A program made the position numbers and the translations under genes. Below, in pieces: positions 13,201-25,504 of a stretch of DNA of 64,000 nucleotides. The notes beneath the pieces were generated by a model, which had not been told where the DNA came from, searched no databases, and saw only the letters and a list, made by a program, of their open reading frames with translations. This DNA is from Beta vulgaris subsp. vulgaris (taxonomy: Eukaryota; Streptophyta; Magnoliopsida; Caryophyllales; Amaranthaceae). Each line of letters starts with the position of its first letter. Positions within the stretch are counted from its first letter, which is position 1. The stretch spans positions 7,725,531 to 7,789,530 of the forward strand of contig NC_079206.1 of the NCBI RefSeq assembly GCF_026745355.1, in the 5' to 3' direction.

Positions 13201-16200
13201 AGAAAATAGGCTAACATATATTGATTACTGGGTGTTTGTTTTGCAAATTTTGGAATAAAATACGGGTTCATAATCGTTCAAACGCATACCTCGTATTTCT
13301 TTGATAAGGAAAATTACAAAACCAGAAAGAGGATTGGTACATATTAGTCATCCAGAACCACCACCATCATCCATCAAACAGCATCAACTCTAAGACCCCT
13401 CCCCGTTTTCCACTGCACATTTATAATCTTCTAGATCTAGAAGTTTAGTGTAAAAAATCAAACATCAAAGACAAGCCCACAATTGAGTGATACGAGGACC
13501 AAAGAGCAGAAAGTAAAGAGGGCAAGGGGACAAGAGAAAAGAAGGTGGAGGGGAGGACTATGAAGATCTTACAATGGAGAAAGAGGTAGAAAGAGCAAGA
13601 AGAGAGTAGAGGGAGTACCGAAGGTGCAGAGATTAGAGAAGAGAGGTAGAAAAGGACAGGAATTTCAAGTAGGCATGATGAGGGGGAGCTGTAAGGTGGG
13701 CAAGAGAGAGAAAGGAGTATATAAGGAGGATAGTTTCTAGAATTTGGTAGCCAAATGCTGGGATTCTGTAATGCACAACTGCAAGTCAAGCGCCCTAAGG
13801 TATTAAGAGGATGTCTGAGAGGACAACCTTTTTGCTTTCATACTTCTCATCTTCTCCAACTTGTATGATGCATCTTCATGTTGAGAATTCATGTTATTGG
13901 ACACAATAGACTTCTAGGCTAGTAACTCCAAAGGATAGATGGGTGATACCTTACAAATCTTCTATTTAAACTGCCATCACGAAACCCACATAAACTATTT
14001 AAATTTGAAGACTAAAGTTCCTATAAAGGTGAAATCTTTCGTGTGGATGTTGGCTTTAGGCTGGACTTGGTTATGTTGCCTAATATATTTTCGCTCTCCG
14101 ATTTCAGCACTAAACCTTGCTCAAATATTTTGTCTTTGTTGTATGTAAATCAATATTTACACATTTGACGAAATTTTCACCTAGCGTGGGAAGTCATACT
14201 CTGATATTTTCCTATGTATTGTTTGGCATGAACTCTAGGGGATTTGCGATGACCAAAGAAAAGAATTTGCACCCAGAACATGGAGTACATATTATGGAGA
14301 AGCGAGAACACCAAGACCTACTTATGACGGTCACATCAAAGCACTTGCACTGTAACGAGGCAAAGAATTTGGTTTAGCAAAAAAAACTGTGAAAGTAATT
14401 TGTTGCTAGAAAGGGAACTTATGGCGTATTACGAGTAATGTTTAGCACTTTTGGGGTAAATTTCCACATATTTCAGTAATATTTTAGTGAAGAGATGGTT
14501 AAATCCATTTTGAACCTTCCCATGGTGTAACATAATTTCCTAATCTCCCCGCGAACTGTGATCCGAGAAAGCGAATTATGGTCGGTGTTCGCCTATTTTT
14601 TGCCCGCGAACCACAAACTGCAAAAGCGAACTATATAGCGAATTGTGTTACACTAATCCCATCCCATAAAATCTTTTGCATAAAGAGAGTAAAATTAGTA
14701 ATCAAGGGATCTTGAAATAGGAAGTTCAGCAAAGGACAATTGCTTAAACCATGAGACCAGTGTACACAGAAGTTACTCAAGGAAAACATATCCCCCTTTA
14801 CAGGAACTTGAGCCAAGAAAATTGCTTCTTCAAGCATGGTGCATATGTAATACATCAGTAAACAGACTGAAGGCATATATCAGTATCAACATTGCCTGAA
14901 GCCTTGAAAGAGGATTCCATCAAAGGATAAGTAAAGAATGTTCAATTTTAAAGTCTTCCTGTAAAACCCCTTTATGTTCTCCTGTAAAGAAGGTACAAGA
15001 AGCCCCTGAACTAGAGACATTATTCAATTTGAGTCTCAATCTTAAAGCCATTTTGATTAGACAATTTTGGACCGAGGTTAAAAAAAAGGATAATTCAGCT
15101 CCACTGGATATTGGGTCCCCTGATGAAGGTATGTTTCTTTTTCCACAACTATTAATTGTAACTCAGTAGGAGTAACAATGCAAAATAGTAGTGTGCCTTA
15201 CAAGATAGAGGAGCAAGTTTCGATTACGTACTTACCACTCTTTAGGATAATCATAGCGTGCTATTTTTGATATCAGTACTGCCAGCATCAAAGCTATCTG
15301 CAGCCAACAAGAACAAAGATTTTAGCAACTATACTCTATGATGCAACCTAGAAAGAATTGCAAAAACCTAAAGCTAAAAATTGTTACATGACAGCAGACA
15401 AAACATTAGACCACATAATTAGACATCACAGACTCTAGCTCATCTAGATTGCAGGCAAAAGGAAAGTTCAGTGAGTAACAGTATATACACAACCTTATCA
15501 TTTTCTTCTCTCAAGTAAGATAACAATTTTTGCCTCAGATAAATCTTCTCATCACTGCTGATTCCCCTGAGAAGCATTAAAAAGATGAGTTCCAGCTAAG
15601 GAGAAATGAATCAGCTAATCGTTTTCTGCAAATCAATTTAAAATTAAGACACCACAATTCAACCAAAGAAAATAACCATCTTTTCTCTCAAAGGCAAGGG
15701 AAGAAAACAATGAATAGAGAAGTTAGAAAGACCCAATGAAGCAAAGATCGGGCAATGGACAAATATTGAAACAGAACGTATTGTATCGTAATTCTACTAT
15801 TCTAGATGAAGAAATCTTTTTTCTGAGTGTGTATGACAGAGACTCTAGAATCTAGATAGCATAGCTTGATCCGCCAAATGCCACATAAAACTTCACAGCA
15901 TGCTGTGTAACACAAAACATAGGTGCAGAAAAGCAACTCTTATAGTCTTATCTACTAATGAAACCAAACAACAGTAATCAAATATCATAACAAGCAACAA
16001 GTAGCAATGAGAAATTTTCTTTAAAAGACACAAAGAGCCCTCCCATTTAAGTCTTATAAGTAGAAGGTACTTAAATTAAGCATATACAGCTTGCATCTCG
16101 ATGATGATGGGAGTTAAATGGTGCCATCAGTTTGCATCGTGATTAAAAATTTAACATGCGCCATTAACAGGTAAAAAACAAGACATCGAACTCATAAACT

Positions 16201-17000
16201 CTGTACAATCAGTGTCCCAGTATTCCAATTTGTTTACCAGGAAATGGTCAACAACTCAGCTTTAACAGACACCAGTCCAATACCAAGGTTATACACTTAC
16301 ACTAATAAACCTAATCCTGCATAGAAACGACAGGAAATCCCGTTTGACTATTAGGCAAGCTGATACTGGCTACTGCTATCCATGCAGTTCTTTACACTAC
16401 TTCATCCACCTCAAGTCCATACATCTTCATCCAAATTCAGCATGTTCATAAGTCTCCCTCGGCAACCAACTCATCGATCCAATTAACACAAACCATCCTC
16501 GCCTCGAATCATAATTAAGGACTTTCAATCTCAGTGCAACAAAATAAATCAAACATTTGACAACAACGACAATAACACTCAACAAAAAGATCAATAAAAA
16601 AGTATCTTACATAGAATCCCGCCTGTTTCTCCAATACCGATTAATACTGTTTTTAAAATAAACAGTCGCCATCAAACGAACATCAACCTGAGCAGCCAAA
16701 TCTTGCGAAGTAATCACCTCCTACATTCATGCAACCAAAAATTCCATCACCAAACAACAGCAGAAAAAACGCAACAATCTAATAATCATAGACACAACAA
16801 TCATCGAAAATAACAACTAAAAAACCCTAGAAATCAAGTAATCGAAGAGAATGATGTACCATTAAACAAGAGCAGAAACCAGGACGACTCTCCGACTGCG
16901 AAAGCGCAGCTTCCGCTGGTTTACGTACAGTTTCGTCGCCACTGAGAGAATTCGAGAGCAATTGGTACATCATCGGTAGGTCTGAAGCAGACAACGCCAT
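648..17000 (-). CDS. Importin-11-like nuclear transport receptor (importin-beta family), C-terminus beyond left edge
   Basis: Karyopherin of the importin-beta family, expected to carry cargo through nuclear pores under Ran control. Sixteen exons read on the minus strand: 16860-17000, 16611-16720, 15494-15566, 15236-15297, 11519-11660, 11093-11311, 10928-10994, 8090-8489, 7319-7466, 7032-7192, 5162-5261, 4650-4724, 4312-4446, 3211-3300, 846-1028, 648-752. All junctions are GT/AG and phases match, giving 737 codons without a stop. The start MALSASDLPMMYQLLS is typical of plant importin-11 proteins, and the importin N-terminal domain lies at about residues 25-100; the rest is HEAT/ARM helices such as YFVLSASDLEEW and SFDHL. 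Plant members are about 1000 residues, so some 270 C-terminal residues lie left of position 1. From memory, the Arabidopsis counterpart is At3g08960. Introns hold MITEs, foldback DNA and a C29 tract. Family call certain from sequence; cargo unknown. Confidence 0.94.
1500..1785. mobile_element. Degenerate Stowaway-like MITE
   Basis: Starts with CTAGTCCCATATTAGTTTATGCAC and contains GTCCCA and ACACTTTT motifs typical of this MITE class, ending near GTCCTAAAACTATGTGC. The inverted ends are weak. Lies in an importin intron (1029-3210). Confidence 0.35.
2195..2778. mobile_element. Foldback (long inverted repeat) element in importin intron
   Basis: About 130 bp at 2195-2330 is repeated inverted at 2640-2778: both arms contain, in the same order, CAAACTACCTTTAACTTTCA, GTTTTTGCGAGAAACT, CCTTATAAAA and CCCAAACTACCTTACTT. 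The loop (about 2345-2640) has no coding sequence. No clear target duplication was identified. Likely a MULE-type or other foldback MITE. Confidence 0.65.
5524..6625. mobile_element. Foldback/MULE-like non-autonomous element, C-rich left arm and G-rich right arm
   Basis: Ends are GGGAAAATTGAC and GTCAATTTTTCCC; inverted similarity continues for about 130 bp (TAATCCCAACTAT, CTTCCAAA, CCTG motifs pair in both arms). TCTTTTA occurs at or next to both borders and may be the target duplication. The interior left half has roughly 50-60 bp units with CACGCACTGCCACC and CCCACCCCC; the right half is GGGTGGG-rich. This strand asymmetry creates long spurious open frames. Sits in the importin intron 5262-7031. 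Confidence 0.65.
10158..10237 (+). repeat. Polypyrimidine tract with a C29 run
   Basis: CT repeats pass into CCTCCCTC blocks and an uninterrupted run of 29 cytosines at 10204-10232. It lies in importin intron 8490-10927; in the sense (minus) strand of that gene it is a G29 run, a candidate G-quadruplex or slippage site. Length in the assembly may be unreliable. Confidence 0.85.
11661..15235. other. Long importin intron with degraded repeat DNA
   Basis: No exon of the importin series is seen in this 3.6-kb interval. Near 11970-12660 are phrases such as GGAGGGGCC and GGTGGGGCCGGGGCC ... AATCCACCGC that look like worn transposon ends, and 14540-14645 has several GCGAA/TTCGC words around a spacer. 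13445-13790 is purine-rich on the plus strand. None of these could be assigned to a family. Confidence 0.4.
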
Positions 17001-17300
17001 TGAAATCCTTCAATTTTTTTCTCCTTCTTCGACTTTATCTTTCTTTCTCTCTCCTCGATCGTTTCGGCGATGGAAGTGAGAGGAGAGTTCGTTGGAAATG
17101 GCGAAAATGGTGAAGATGAGATTTTGAGGAGAGAGAATTGGAGAAGATGAAGATGAATTGAGTAACGAGTAAACAGTGGTATGAAATGGAAGTTCGCCTG
17201 GAACTTCTGTCTTAGTTGTTAAGATTGAACGCCACAGACGGAGGACTCGGGAGGTTTCACTGTGAACGTTGTTAGCGTTGTTTTTAATCTTCCCATTTTG
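16998..17300 (-). promoter_or_regulatory. 5' leader and proximal promoter region of the importin-11-like gene
   Basis: Upstream (higher coordinates) of the importin start codon the sequence is pyrimidine-rich on the coding strand complement, with GAGA/CTCTCTCC stretches, and no clear TATA box. A TATA-less promoter fits a housekeeping transport receptor. The boundary is arbitrary; no transcription start can be fixed from sequence. Confidence 0.35.
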
Positions 17301-18599
17301 TACTTAACCTACTCTTAAAATCAGAGTGGTAAAAAGTGACACGATTTGCTAACTCGATACAAAATTAACAAATTTAGGTTAAGATTTTTAACCTGTTTAA
17401 GTATACAGGTTGACCTAATGCAAACAATTTATAAATGAATTGGATTAGGATTGAAATTTGAATCCGACACCATAACCTGTTTAGATATTGTGATAAATTT
17501 TCCTTTTTTTATTTGAAATACTATGATATTTTAAATACAATCATTTTCGTTTGAAATAGTTTTTAATATCTATTGTAACTATCTAAGATTTATTGTTTGG
17601 TTATTTGATTTAGTTTATTTCGATGTAATATTAGTAAATAAGAAGTAGGTTAAAAACATACATGAGGTTGATTTGTTTGGTTTATGCATATAAGCTCACG
17701 CTTAATAGATGGATAGTATACGACAAGGATAACCCGTTTCATATATGGTTTGGTTAGTGGTGAGTAGAGGTGTCAATTCAGTTCAACAGTTCAGTTATGG
17801 TTATAACCAAACAGTTCAGTTGATATCAGTTCAGTTTGTATCAGTTGAAATAATTAACAGTTCAGTTCAGTTCAGTTAACAAACTTTTCAGTTCAGTTTT
17901 ATTCAGTTTTTTTCCTTTCCATTTTCAGTTCAGTTCAGTTGCAGTTTAAATCAGTTTTAACCAAACAGTTAAACCAACCAACGGTTGAATCCATAGCAGT
18001 TAAAATTTGTTGCGGTTATTTTCAGTTTCGTTTCGGTTTATTTCAGTTATTAACGAAAACCACATAACTTCGACGATAATCGCATCGGTTCAGGTAGAAG
18101 TTAATCACACTCTTGTATTTGTTCGGGAAAAATTGAGCTTCATGTCGATTTTGGCCAAGCGTTTTTTCGGGTTCGGTTAAAAATTAATGCAACAAATAAG
18201 TGTTGTCGACACTTCCACAATTGCCTCAAAAAAAACAGTTGTACTTCATAAAAACGTGAATGAAAGTGACATCGGTAAAAGTGTACTTTATTACTAATAT
18301 ATATGATTTGGAATAAGACAAATTTATGTAAGTCGGTATTCAAACTTTTAGTTGTATGAAAATCATATCATATTTGGTTTAAAAAGGACGTCTGCTATCA
18401 ATATAAATTATTATAAACTTCCTCAAAAGATGAGTTAGACGTTTTAAAAAAGATGATTATATTAATGTCTTACTCTTATTGTATTAGTTCAATGGATTAA
18501 TATATCTAAATTAGTCATTAAGCTCTATGCATTTGAAAATTAAAAGTCTATAATCGACGTAAAATAAGTTGATTATGGATTAGCTCAAGGTATCTATGT

Positions 18600-19850
18600 G
18601 AATCGATAAGTGAAATCAAGATAACAATACTCCATTTAAGTTAATCGTTAACGAGTTATATTCAATTTGAAACTCACGTATCTTAGCCAAACTAAAAGAA
18701 ATTACAATTGATATTAGATTAGATGAATGTATCAACGTAAGTCGATAAAGTAATTGAAACTCAAAACGTTTACTTAAGTTGAAACATGTTGTTATTGGAA
18801 TGAGTGTATCAATGTAAGTCGATAAACTAATTCAAGATAATAACAGTACTCTACTTAAGTTAATCATCTTTAAGTTGATTCATTTTGGAACCGAAAGCAT
18901 CTAATTCAGTTGCAACAAATGTAGAATGATGTAACTCAGTAGATTGGTTAATATAACAGTACTCCATTTAAGTTAATCTTCTATACGTTAAATTCATATT
19001 GAAACTCAAACATCTATTTAAACAGTACCCTAAGTTTATTTCAAGATAATAATAGTATTCTACTTAAATTAATCATCTTTAAGTTGAACTCATTTCGGAA
19101 CCGAAAGCATCTAATTCAGTTGCAACAGATGTGGAACAGTATAACTCAGTAAATTGGTTCAATATAACAATGCTTCATTTAAGTTAATCGTCTCCAAGTT
19201 AAATTCATATTGAAACTCAAAACATCTAATTTGAATTGAAACAAGTTAATATTGGATTAGATCGATGTATCGATGTAAGTCGATTAGCTAATTCAGATGG
19301 CGTAAGTTCGTTTAAGATAATGGATACTGGATAATATTAACAAATGTATCAATGTAAGTTAATTAATTAACTTAATAGAAGATAACAATACTCCATCTAA
19401 GGTAATCGTCTTTAAGTTAAATTCATTTCAAAACCCAAATCATCTAATTGAATTGAAACAAGTTAATATTGGATTAGATCGATGTATCGATGTAAGTCGG
19501 TTAGCTAATTCAAGATGGCGTAAGTTCGTTTAAGCTAATGGATATTGAATATCAACAAATGTATCAATGTAAGTTAATTAATTAACTTAATAGAAGATAA
19601 CAATACTCTATCTAAGGTAATCGTCTTTAAGTTAAATTCATTTCGAAACCCAAATCATCTAGTTAAATTGAAACAAGTTAATATTGGATTAGATCGATGT
19701 GTTGATGTAAGTCGATTAGCTAATTCAAGATGACGTAAGTTCGTTTACGATAATGGATATTGGATAATATCAACAAATGTATCAATGTAAGTTAATTAAT
19801 TAACTTAATAGAAGATAACAATACTCTATCTAAGGTAATCCAAATATTTA
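18600..19850 (+). repeat. Diverged tandem repeat array inside the hAT element
   Basis: The phrase AACAATACTC(C/T)ATCTAAGGTAATCG recurs at 19384, 19599 and 19817 (periods 215 and 218 bp) in closely similar copies, with the companion phrases GATTAGATCGATGTATCGATG and GTATCAATGTAAGTTAATTAA. More diverged, shorter copies begin near 18623, 18840, 18953, 19050 and 19164. No coding potential. Confidence 0.75.
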
Positions 19851-19859
19851 AATTACTAA

Positions 19860-21290
19860 TTTTAATTATTATGAGTATCCGAAAATGGGGTTATAGAGTA
19901 TGAGATTTGGGGTTTGAGCTTTATAAATTTGGAGCATGGGGTGTAGCCGTTTAGGATAAAATTTTAGGTGGGAACTTTACCTCCAAAATTGTGAACGTAG
20001 CTACCAATGGAAATAAATGGCGGGATAAATTCCCTCCAAACAAAACATTGGGCTAAATATATTTTCTTATCGGATTGGTCACAATAAAACGTGACAACTC
20101 CCTCATTTCTTTAATATTTACAATGTGCATCATGGCTCCTTGCTCCTCCTCTGTTCTCTTTCCTTCTCTATGGTTTTCAACTTTTCATATATCTCTTTCA
20201 TCCTCAGAAACCCCTAACCATAATTCTAATTATTTAAACTTTTGATTTCTATTTTTCAAAAACATGTGCTATTTGATACTTCTAATCTTGAAATTTCAAC
20301 CAAAATTCATGGAACCCGATCACGGCTTTGATCTTAATTCAAAGAGTTTCTTAGAAGTCGGGAGTAATATCTACACATGTTAATTTTTAATTCTTGATCT
20401 TTGATTTGTATGAATAATTTATCCTATATATATTTTTTTGGGCTTTTTTTCTCTCATTGAGTTTCTCTACTCTCGCTAATGTGAGTTTCAATTTTATTTG
20501 AATTTCAAGTTTTTGGTTTCCCCTTTCTGGTTTTCTTCTTTCGTTCCTTTTTAAACTTTTGATTTCTAAATATTTTGAGGTTCTTCTTTGGTATAATGAG
20601 GGAGATAAATGTGGATCTACACAACCCAGTTGAATGCTTTAAAATTTAAAGAAAATTCAAACACACACACTTTAAGAGAGAGAGAGCAGTGACCAGTTTT
20701 GGTCTTAATTCTGAAAGAAAGAAAGGTCCATGTAATTAGAGAAAGCTTTTAGGCTTTTGGTGACAACCCAAAATTGGTGATTTGGATATTCAAAAGAAGA
20801 GTAAGTTGGTGAGTGTTTTATGTTGTTAAGGAAATTGAATTTGATGATTATCAAGAGAGGAGTTTGAATTAATTTACTTTGGTTGTAGACCCAAGCTAAT
20901 TTTCACTCTTTAAAATTATAATTAAGAAGTTTCAAGAGTAGAAAATTTATAGCAAGTAATATGATATAATAGTTACAAAAAACAAACTTATAACTGAAAA
21001 AAGTTTATATCTCATATTTTTGTAAAAGTTTGATCACTCACTTTGATGGATTTGAAATTATCAATTTGTCATGAAATAAAGCTATATAATTATCATGATA
21101 AATTTTCATGTCACAATATATCATAAAGTTAAGTAAAATGTAAATTCAATTTGGAGTGTAAAATTAGTGAATTTGATACAGTCAAAAATTATTAAGAAAT
21201 TAAGTTATAATGTCATAAGTTCAATACTAATAAAAAATTATCATGATAAAGTTTGTATGTGATTTGGAGTACTACCAAGAATTTGGGTAA
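19860..21290 (+). other. Unexplained AT-rich interior of the hAT element
   Basis: After the tandem array comes a stretch with leader-like sequence (20100-20350, CTCCTCCTCTG and TTTCTCTCT tracts) and then strongly AT-rich DNA. It could be a captured promoter or 5'-UTR fragment, but no exon or known protein is seen. Confidence 0.3.
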
Positions 21291-21659
21291 CATGTGAATT
21301 CGGTTCGGGTACAGTTAAAAATCAATTTAAAACAGTTTCAGTTTAAATCAGTTTCAGTTCAATTCATTTCAGTTTCAGTTTGAATCAGTTCAGTTAATTC
21401 AGTTAGATATCCGGTTTAGTTCAGTTCAGTTGATCGATCAACTTTTCAGTTTTTCACAGTTATTTCCAGTTACAGTTTGTTTCAGTTCAGTTGCAGTTCA
21501 GTTTTGGTTTTTCATTTACAGTTTATTTCAGTTTCAGTTCAACATTTTTCAGTTGAATTCAGTTACAATTATTCTCAGTTCAGTTTAATTCAGTTTAAAT
21601 TTCAGTTATTTCAGTTCAACCATCAGTTCATTAACCAAACTGACAGCTCTAGTGGTGAG

Positions 21660-22390
21660 GTATGTTGGCCCGCGTATGAATAGGTCCGGTTAGGTTTGAG
21701 GGGGGTCAACTTGTCTTTCGTCCGCTGGTGAACCTGACACGACCTGTTTACGAACTCAACTTTTAATTCATTAGCCGAAGTATTAATTTTGACTATGATA
21801 AATATAGTTGTGTGACATTTTTGTCAGAATCATCCTAACTTATTTTCTTCAATTATAAACTTTTGTATAATCTAATTTTTCTTAAATAGAACTGGTTGTG
21901 GTTAAGTTGTGTGTTCAAAAAGTTAGAAAAGAATAGTAAGGTAATATTCTCGATGGCCTGAACAAAAACATAATATTAACCGTACAACCTGTTGGTACGG
22001 GGTTAGGTTTTCAATTCTTCCTCCCTAAGGGTGTAACCTCTCATATGCTTGACTTAAGAAACAGAGAGGTGGGGCCATTGATCTACAAAAGAGATAACAT
22101 GTATAATAGTAGTTATCAAGACTATTATATATACATAAGAGTTTATTAAATGATATTCTAATTTAGCAAAATCAAGATTGTTACTATCTTACTTTTCATA
22201 AGATGGATTCTCACTTCATCTCTAATATTGTAAAAATTAAGGCATTCTTGTAATTATAATGCACTAATATATCAATGTTTCATTGTTGAACATTATTTTT
22301 GTGCAAGCTATAAATTGTATGATTTCAATGTAAACTGCAAGAAGCAACACAATTTTGTTTCTAATGTTGAATGTTAGTGAGGAGGAAAAG
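21660..22390. other. AT-rich spacer, nothing assignable
   Basis: Continues the DNA into which the hAT element inserted (GTATGTTGGCCCGCG...). The words GACACGACCTGTTTACG here and GACACGATTTGCTAAC near 17338 are related, suggesting that the hAT target was itself an older repeat. No gene. Confidence 0.35.
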
Positions 22391-22394
22391 GATG

Positions 22395-22457
22395 GTGTAA
22401 CACTCCCAAGATCCATACACGTCTACGACTACGTCGCATCGACTTTGGGAGTGTTAC
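22395..22457. repeat. Short inverted repeat (hairpin)
   Basis: GGTGTAACACTCCCAA pairs with TTGGGAGTGTTAC about 35 bp later, with a GC-rich loop containing CTACGACTACGTCGC. It may mark the end of an unidentified repeat that runs into the GC-rich block. Confidence 0.5.
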
Positions 22458-22883
22458 CGCCGTGATGAAACGCAAAGCTTAATAAGAAAGAATGTTAACT
22501 CAAACCATTGTCTCGAACACTAAAATGCAACAAAAATAAAAATGTAACTACAGTTCGGGAATCATCAACGACCCCTTTTATTCAAACCACAAACCAATTA
22601 AGTAAATCATAATAATCTTATAATACTTAAAAAAATGCTTTCAAGTTCAAAGACTAATGACTATCCCCCGTATGCTCGGTATCATACAACAGTACCAGTA
22701 CACATAGTATGCTCCCCATTGTAGCATCAATGAATTCATCACAGGTCAACAAACACATAATAACACACAATCAGCTATACTGAGTACATAATAAATCATT
22801 GCATGCATATAAACATAAACAAAGCAACAATGAACAATCCTAAGCATGATACTATAATAACGTTACATCCTTTACTCTTTATT

Positions 22884-23330
22884 TAGTTGGCATCGAACGG
22901 GCACCATAGCCAAACCTCGTCGCACGACCCTCTCGCACAGCGCGCACACAGCCCTCTCGCACAACTCGTCGCAACGACTCCCTCGTATGACCCTCTCGCA
23001 CAACGCGCAACACCGCACCATACTTGGTGCTCACGCTCGCACCACGCACAAACCCTGAACTGCTCGCACAAAGCCATCGAGCCACGGACCATGCTCGACT
23101 TCGCACACTCTCTTGCACAGCATCCTCGCGCAAAAATTCGCACCACATTTTGCACAACCAGTCCTCTCGCACTCCTCGCTTGTTCGCACAACAGCGATTG
23201 CGAACCCCACACACACACGAAGCCCCGCAAAGCCTTGCACAACGCACAACTCGAACACGAACCGCTCGCAAAAGACGCAAACCTTACTTGCTGCACAGCC
23301 TCCTCGCACGACCTTCGCACAGACATGATG
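22884..23330 (+). repeat. GC-rich degenerate short tandem repeat block
   Basis: About 450 bp made of variants of CTCGCACAAC/CTCGCACGACC in otherwise AT-rich DNA. Because the units are short and poor in TA, five frames on both strands stay open for 90-150 codons; their products are repetitive Cys/Arg/Ala or His/Thr/Pro strings with no domain. I read this as a satellite-like block inside a repeat, not as genes. Confidence 0.6.
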
Positions 23331-23796
23331 GACTTATGATATGATAACCTACAATAACATATGTAAAGTGAATACCATAGTCATGTATTTCACGACTTAA
23401 CACACCAACTCCTTATTTCGTTTACGGCTTATTATTGAAATAAAGTGAATACAGTAATGTAGTAATATTTATGCGATTATTTATTTATTACCTATGCGAT
23501 AACTTATATTTTTTTATACTTCTATAATAGTTACATTCATTTATCTTATTATAGATGCTTCAAAATAAGTAAGAACATAAATAAATATGATTGAATGATG
23601 ATCTGATATGATTCAATTAATGATGGACATAATTTCACCTCACTTTGATATGAGTTAGGATAGGGAATTGTATGGTTGTTAAGGATATGTATTAGCTACC
23701 TTACAACGACATGAAACACTTCCTAGCAAATAATTGTTACTTGTTAGTTACTAATTATTACTTTTTTTTTTTTTTTTTTTGGGTACATGAGTAGAG

Positions 23797-24390
23797 TTAG
23801 GACACCCTTCTCTCAAGGGAGTATCCTAACGAATCAAGGATTACATATTTTTGCAGAATAGGATCAGTGGACGGATCAATGTCAGCTGTGTTAGCTGAAC
23901 TACTGTGACCTTTTTTTGGTAGAAGATCCGCTACTCGATTAGCTTCCCGGAAGATATGTTTAATGGTATACAATATGAACTTAGTAAGAAGTTGTCGTAT
24001 GTCTTCAATGAGAGTCTGTATGCCCCATGGGCAATCGTATTGACCTTGCAATATTCTGATAACTACTTTGTTGTCTCCTTCAATGTATAAGTCTTGAATT
24101 TGGTGGTGGATAGCTAGTAGAATGCCATTTCTTAAACCCCATGCTTCCGTAACAAGAGCTGAGGTTTGACCAAAGCGATAAGTTTGGGCAGCTACAAATT
24201 TCCCAGTAGAATCTCTAATAATCGCTCCGGCAGCGGCCAAAGAGCCATTCACCGACCCATCAAAATTTAACTTATAATAACCAACTGGAGGTGGGATCCA
24301 TCTGACTGTAACTGATTTTTGAGCCCTGTAAGAAGGAAGAGAAGAAATAGTAAAAGAAAAATCCATCATGGTTCTTGTTTTCCATTCCAA
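23797..24390 (-). pseudogene. RNase H domain remnant of the LINE
   Basis: An open frame of 197 codons encoding a plant LINE-type RNase H fold. Acidic residues of the active site are visible in FDGSV, TEAWGL, EGDNKVV and ANRVADLL. It is in the same frame as the upstream zf-RVT segment but separated by a stop codon. Counted as part of the dead LINE. Confidence 0.85.
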
Positions 24391-25504
24391 ATATTGGTGC
24401 CATGCTCTGTAGTAAATTCGATTAGGATTAATAGTATTATTTTCAAATACTAGTAAATTTCGTTCTTTCTAAATACTCCAGAGATTATAACAGAATAATT
24501 GTAATGCTTTTGGGTATTGTCTTAGGCTTATAAGGCATTGAGAGAGATCTTGTGGTACTATATTTCTAATTTTTTGTCGCATAAGCGGAGAGTTCCAATA
24601 TTGATAAATGGTAGGGCAATGGAAGAGTAAATGGTTAATAGTTTCAGAGTTGGTTCGGCAAATTGGGCAAAGGTTATCAGTAATTATTTGTCTGTGTCTT
24701 AGGTTGGATTTAATTGGAAGTCCGTTTTGCAGGCATTGCCATAGGAAGATCTGGATTTTTGGAGCTATATCAATTTTCCATATCCAATTATACTGCCATG
24801 GAGTATTATCAGGTGTAATGCCATGAGCTAACCAGGTAGCTGTTTTTACAGAAAATTGACCAGAACTAGTCAACCCCCAACAAGGTCTATCTGGGGAAGG
24901 GAAAGTGGGGATTGGGATTCCTAGGATCATGTGTACAATATGTGGGGGAACTAATTCGTTTAGGAGCGAAACATTCCATTGATTTGTAGGGAGTATGACA
25001 TAATTAACGGTGAGTTCTATATTAGCAATCGAATCTATTCTAAGATCTAAAAGTTGAATTATGCTCTAATTTGCACACCAGTTATCTATCCAAAAATAAA
25101 TATTTTCTCCAGTTCCAACTTTCCAACGGATACCTCTTCTTATTAATTCTAAATATGCGAGTCATTAGGTTTGGCTTTGTATTTAAAAAAGGATGTATTT
25201 CGGAGATATTTTTGTCGCATAATGTTAGCCCAGAGGGATTGTTGGTCGTAAAGGATTCTCCACCCCATCTTGGCTAAATATGCTTCATTAGTATGAGTCA
25301 TCTTTCTAAAATTTAGGCCCCCATACTTTTTAGGTCTGCAAATTTTTGACCATGCCAGTAAAGGTAGTCCTGAGGTGTTGGACGATGTGCGCCAAAAAAA
25401 ATTTCGGTTAATATTATCAATTGTTTTGCAAATTTTCTTTGGAATTTGAGTAGTGCCATAAGATATGCTGGGATTGATTCTAGGTGGCTTTGGATAAATA
25501 CTGA

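Larger units (their letters stand above)
17765..21651. mobile_element. Non-autonomous hAT element, 3.9 kb, with 8-bp target duplication
   Basis: Terminal inverted repeats TAGAGGTGTCA and TGACAGCTCTA (10 of 11 pair) are flanked by identical 8-bp duplications GTGGTGAG (17757-17764 and 21652-21659), the hAT signature. About 300 bp inside each end is packed with TTCAGTT/CAGTTT words (17780-18060 and 21310-21640), resembling hAT subterminal transposase-binding repeats, though both blocks have the same orientation. The interior holds a 215-bp-type tandem array and AT-rich DNA; no transposase reading frame is present, so it would need a helper. It occupies the spacer between the importin and XPB genes. 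Confidence 0.85.

Noticed and set aside
13445..13789. Leu/Ser-rich minus-strand frame of 114 codons
   Set aside because: Arises from a purine-rich stretch in an importin intron, without splice-site or homology support.
18600..19850. CRISPR-like array of repeats and spacers
   Set aside because: Units of about 215 bp are diverged along their whole length within a plant hAT element; there are no short constant repeats with unique spacers.
22879..23344. Several overlapping frames on both strands, one of 150 codons
   Set aside because: All are translations of the same short GC-rich repeat; at most one could be real and none has a recognisable protein.
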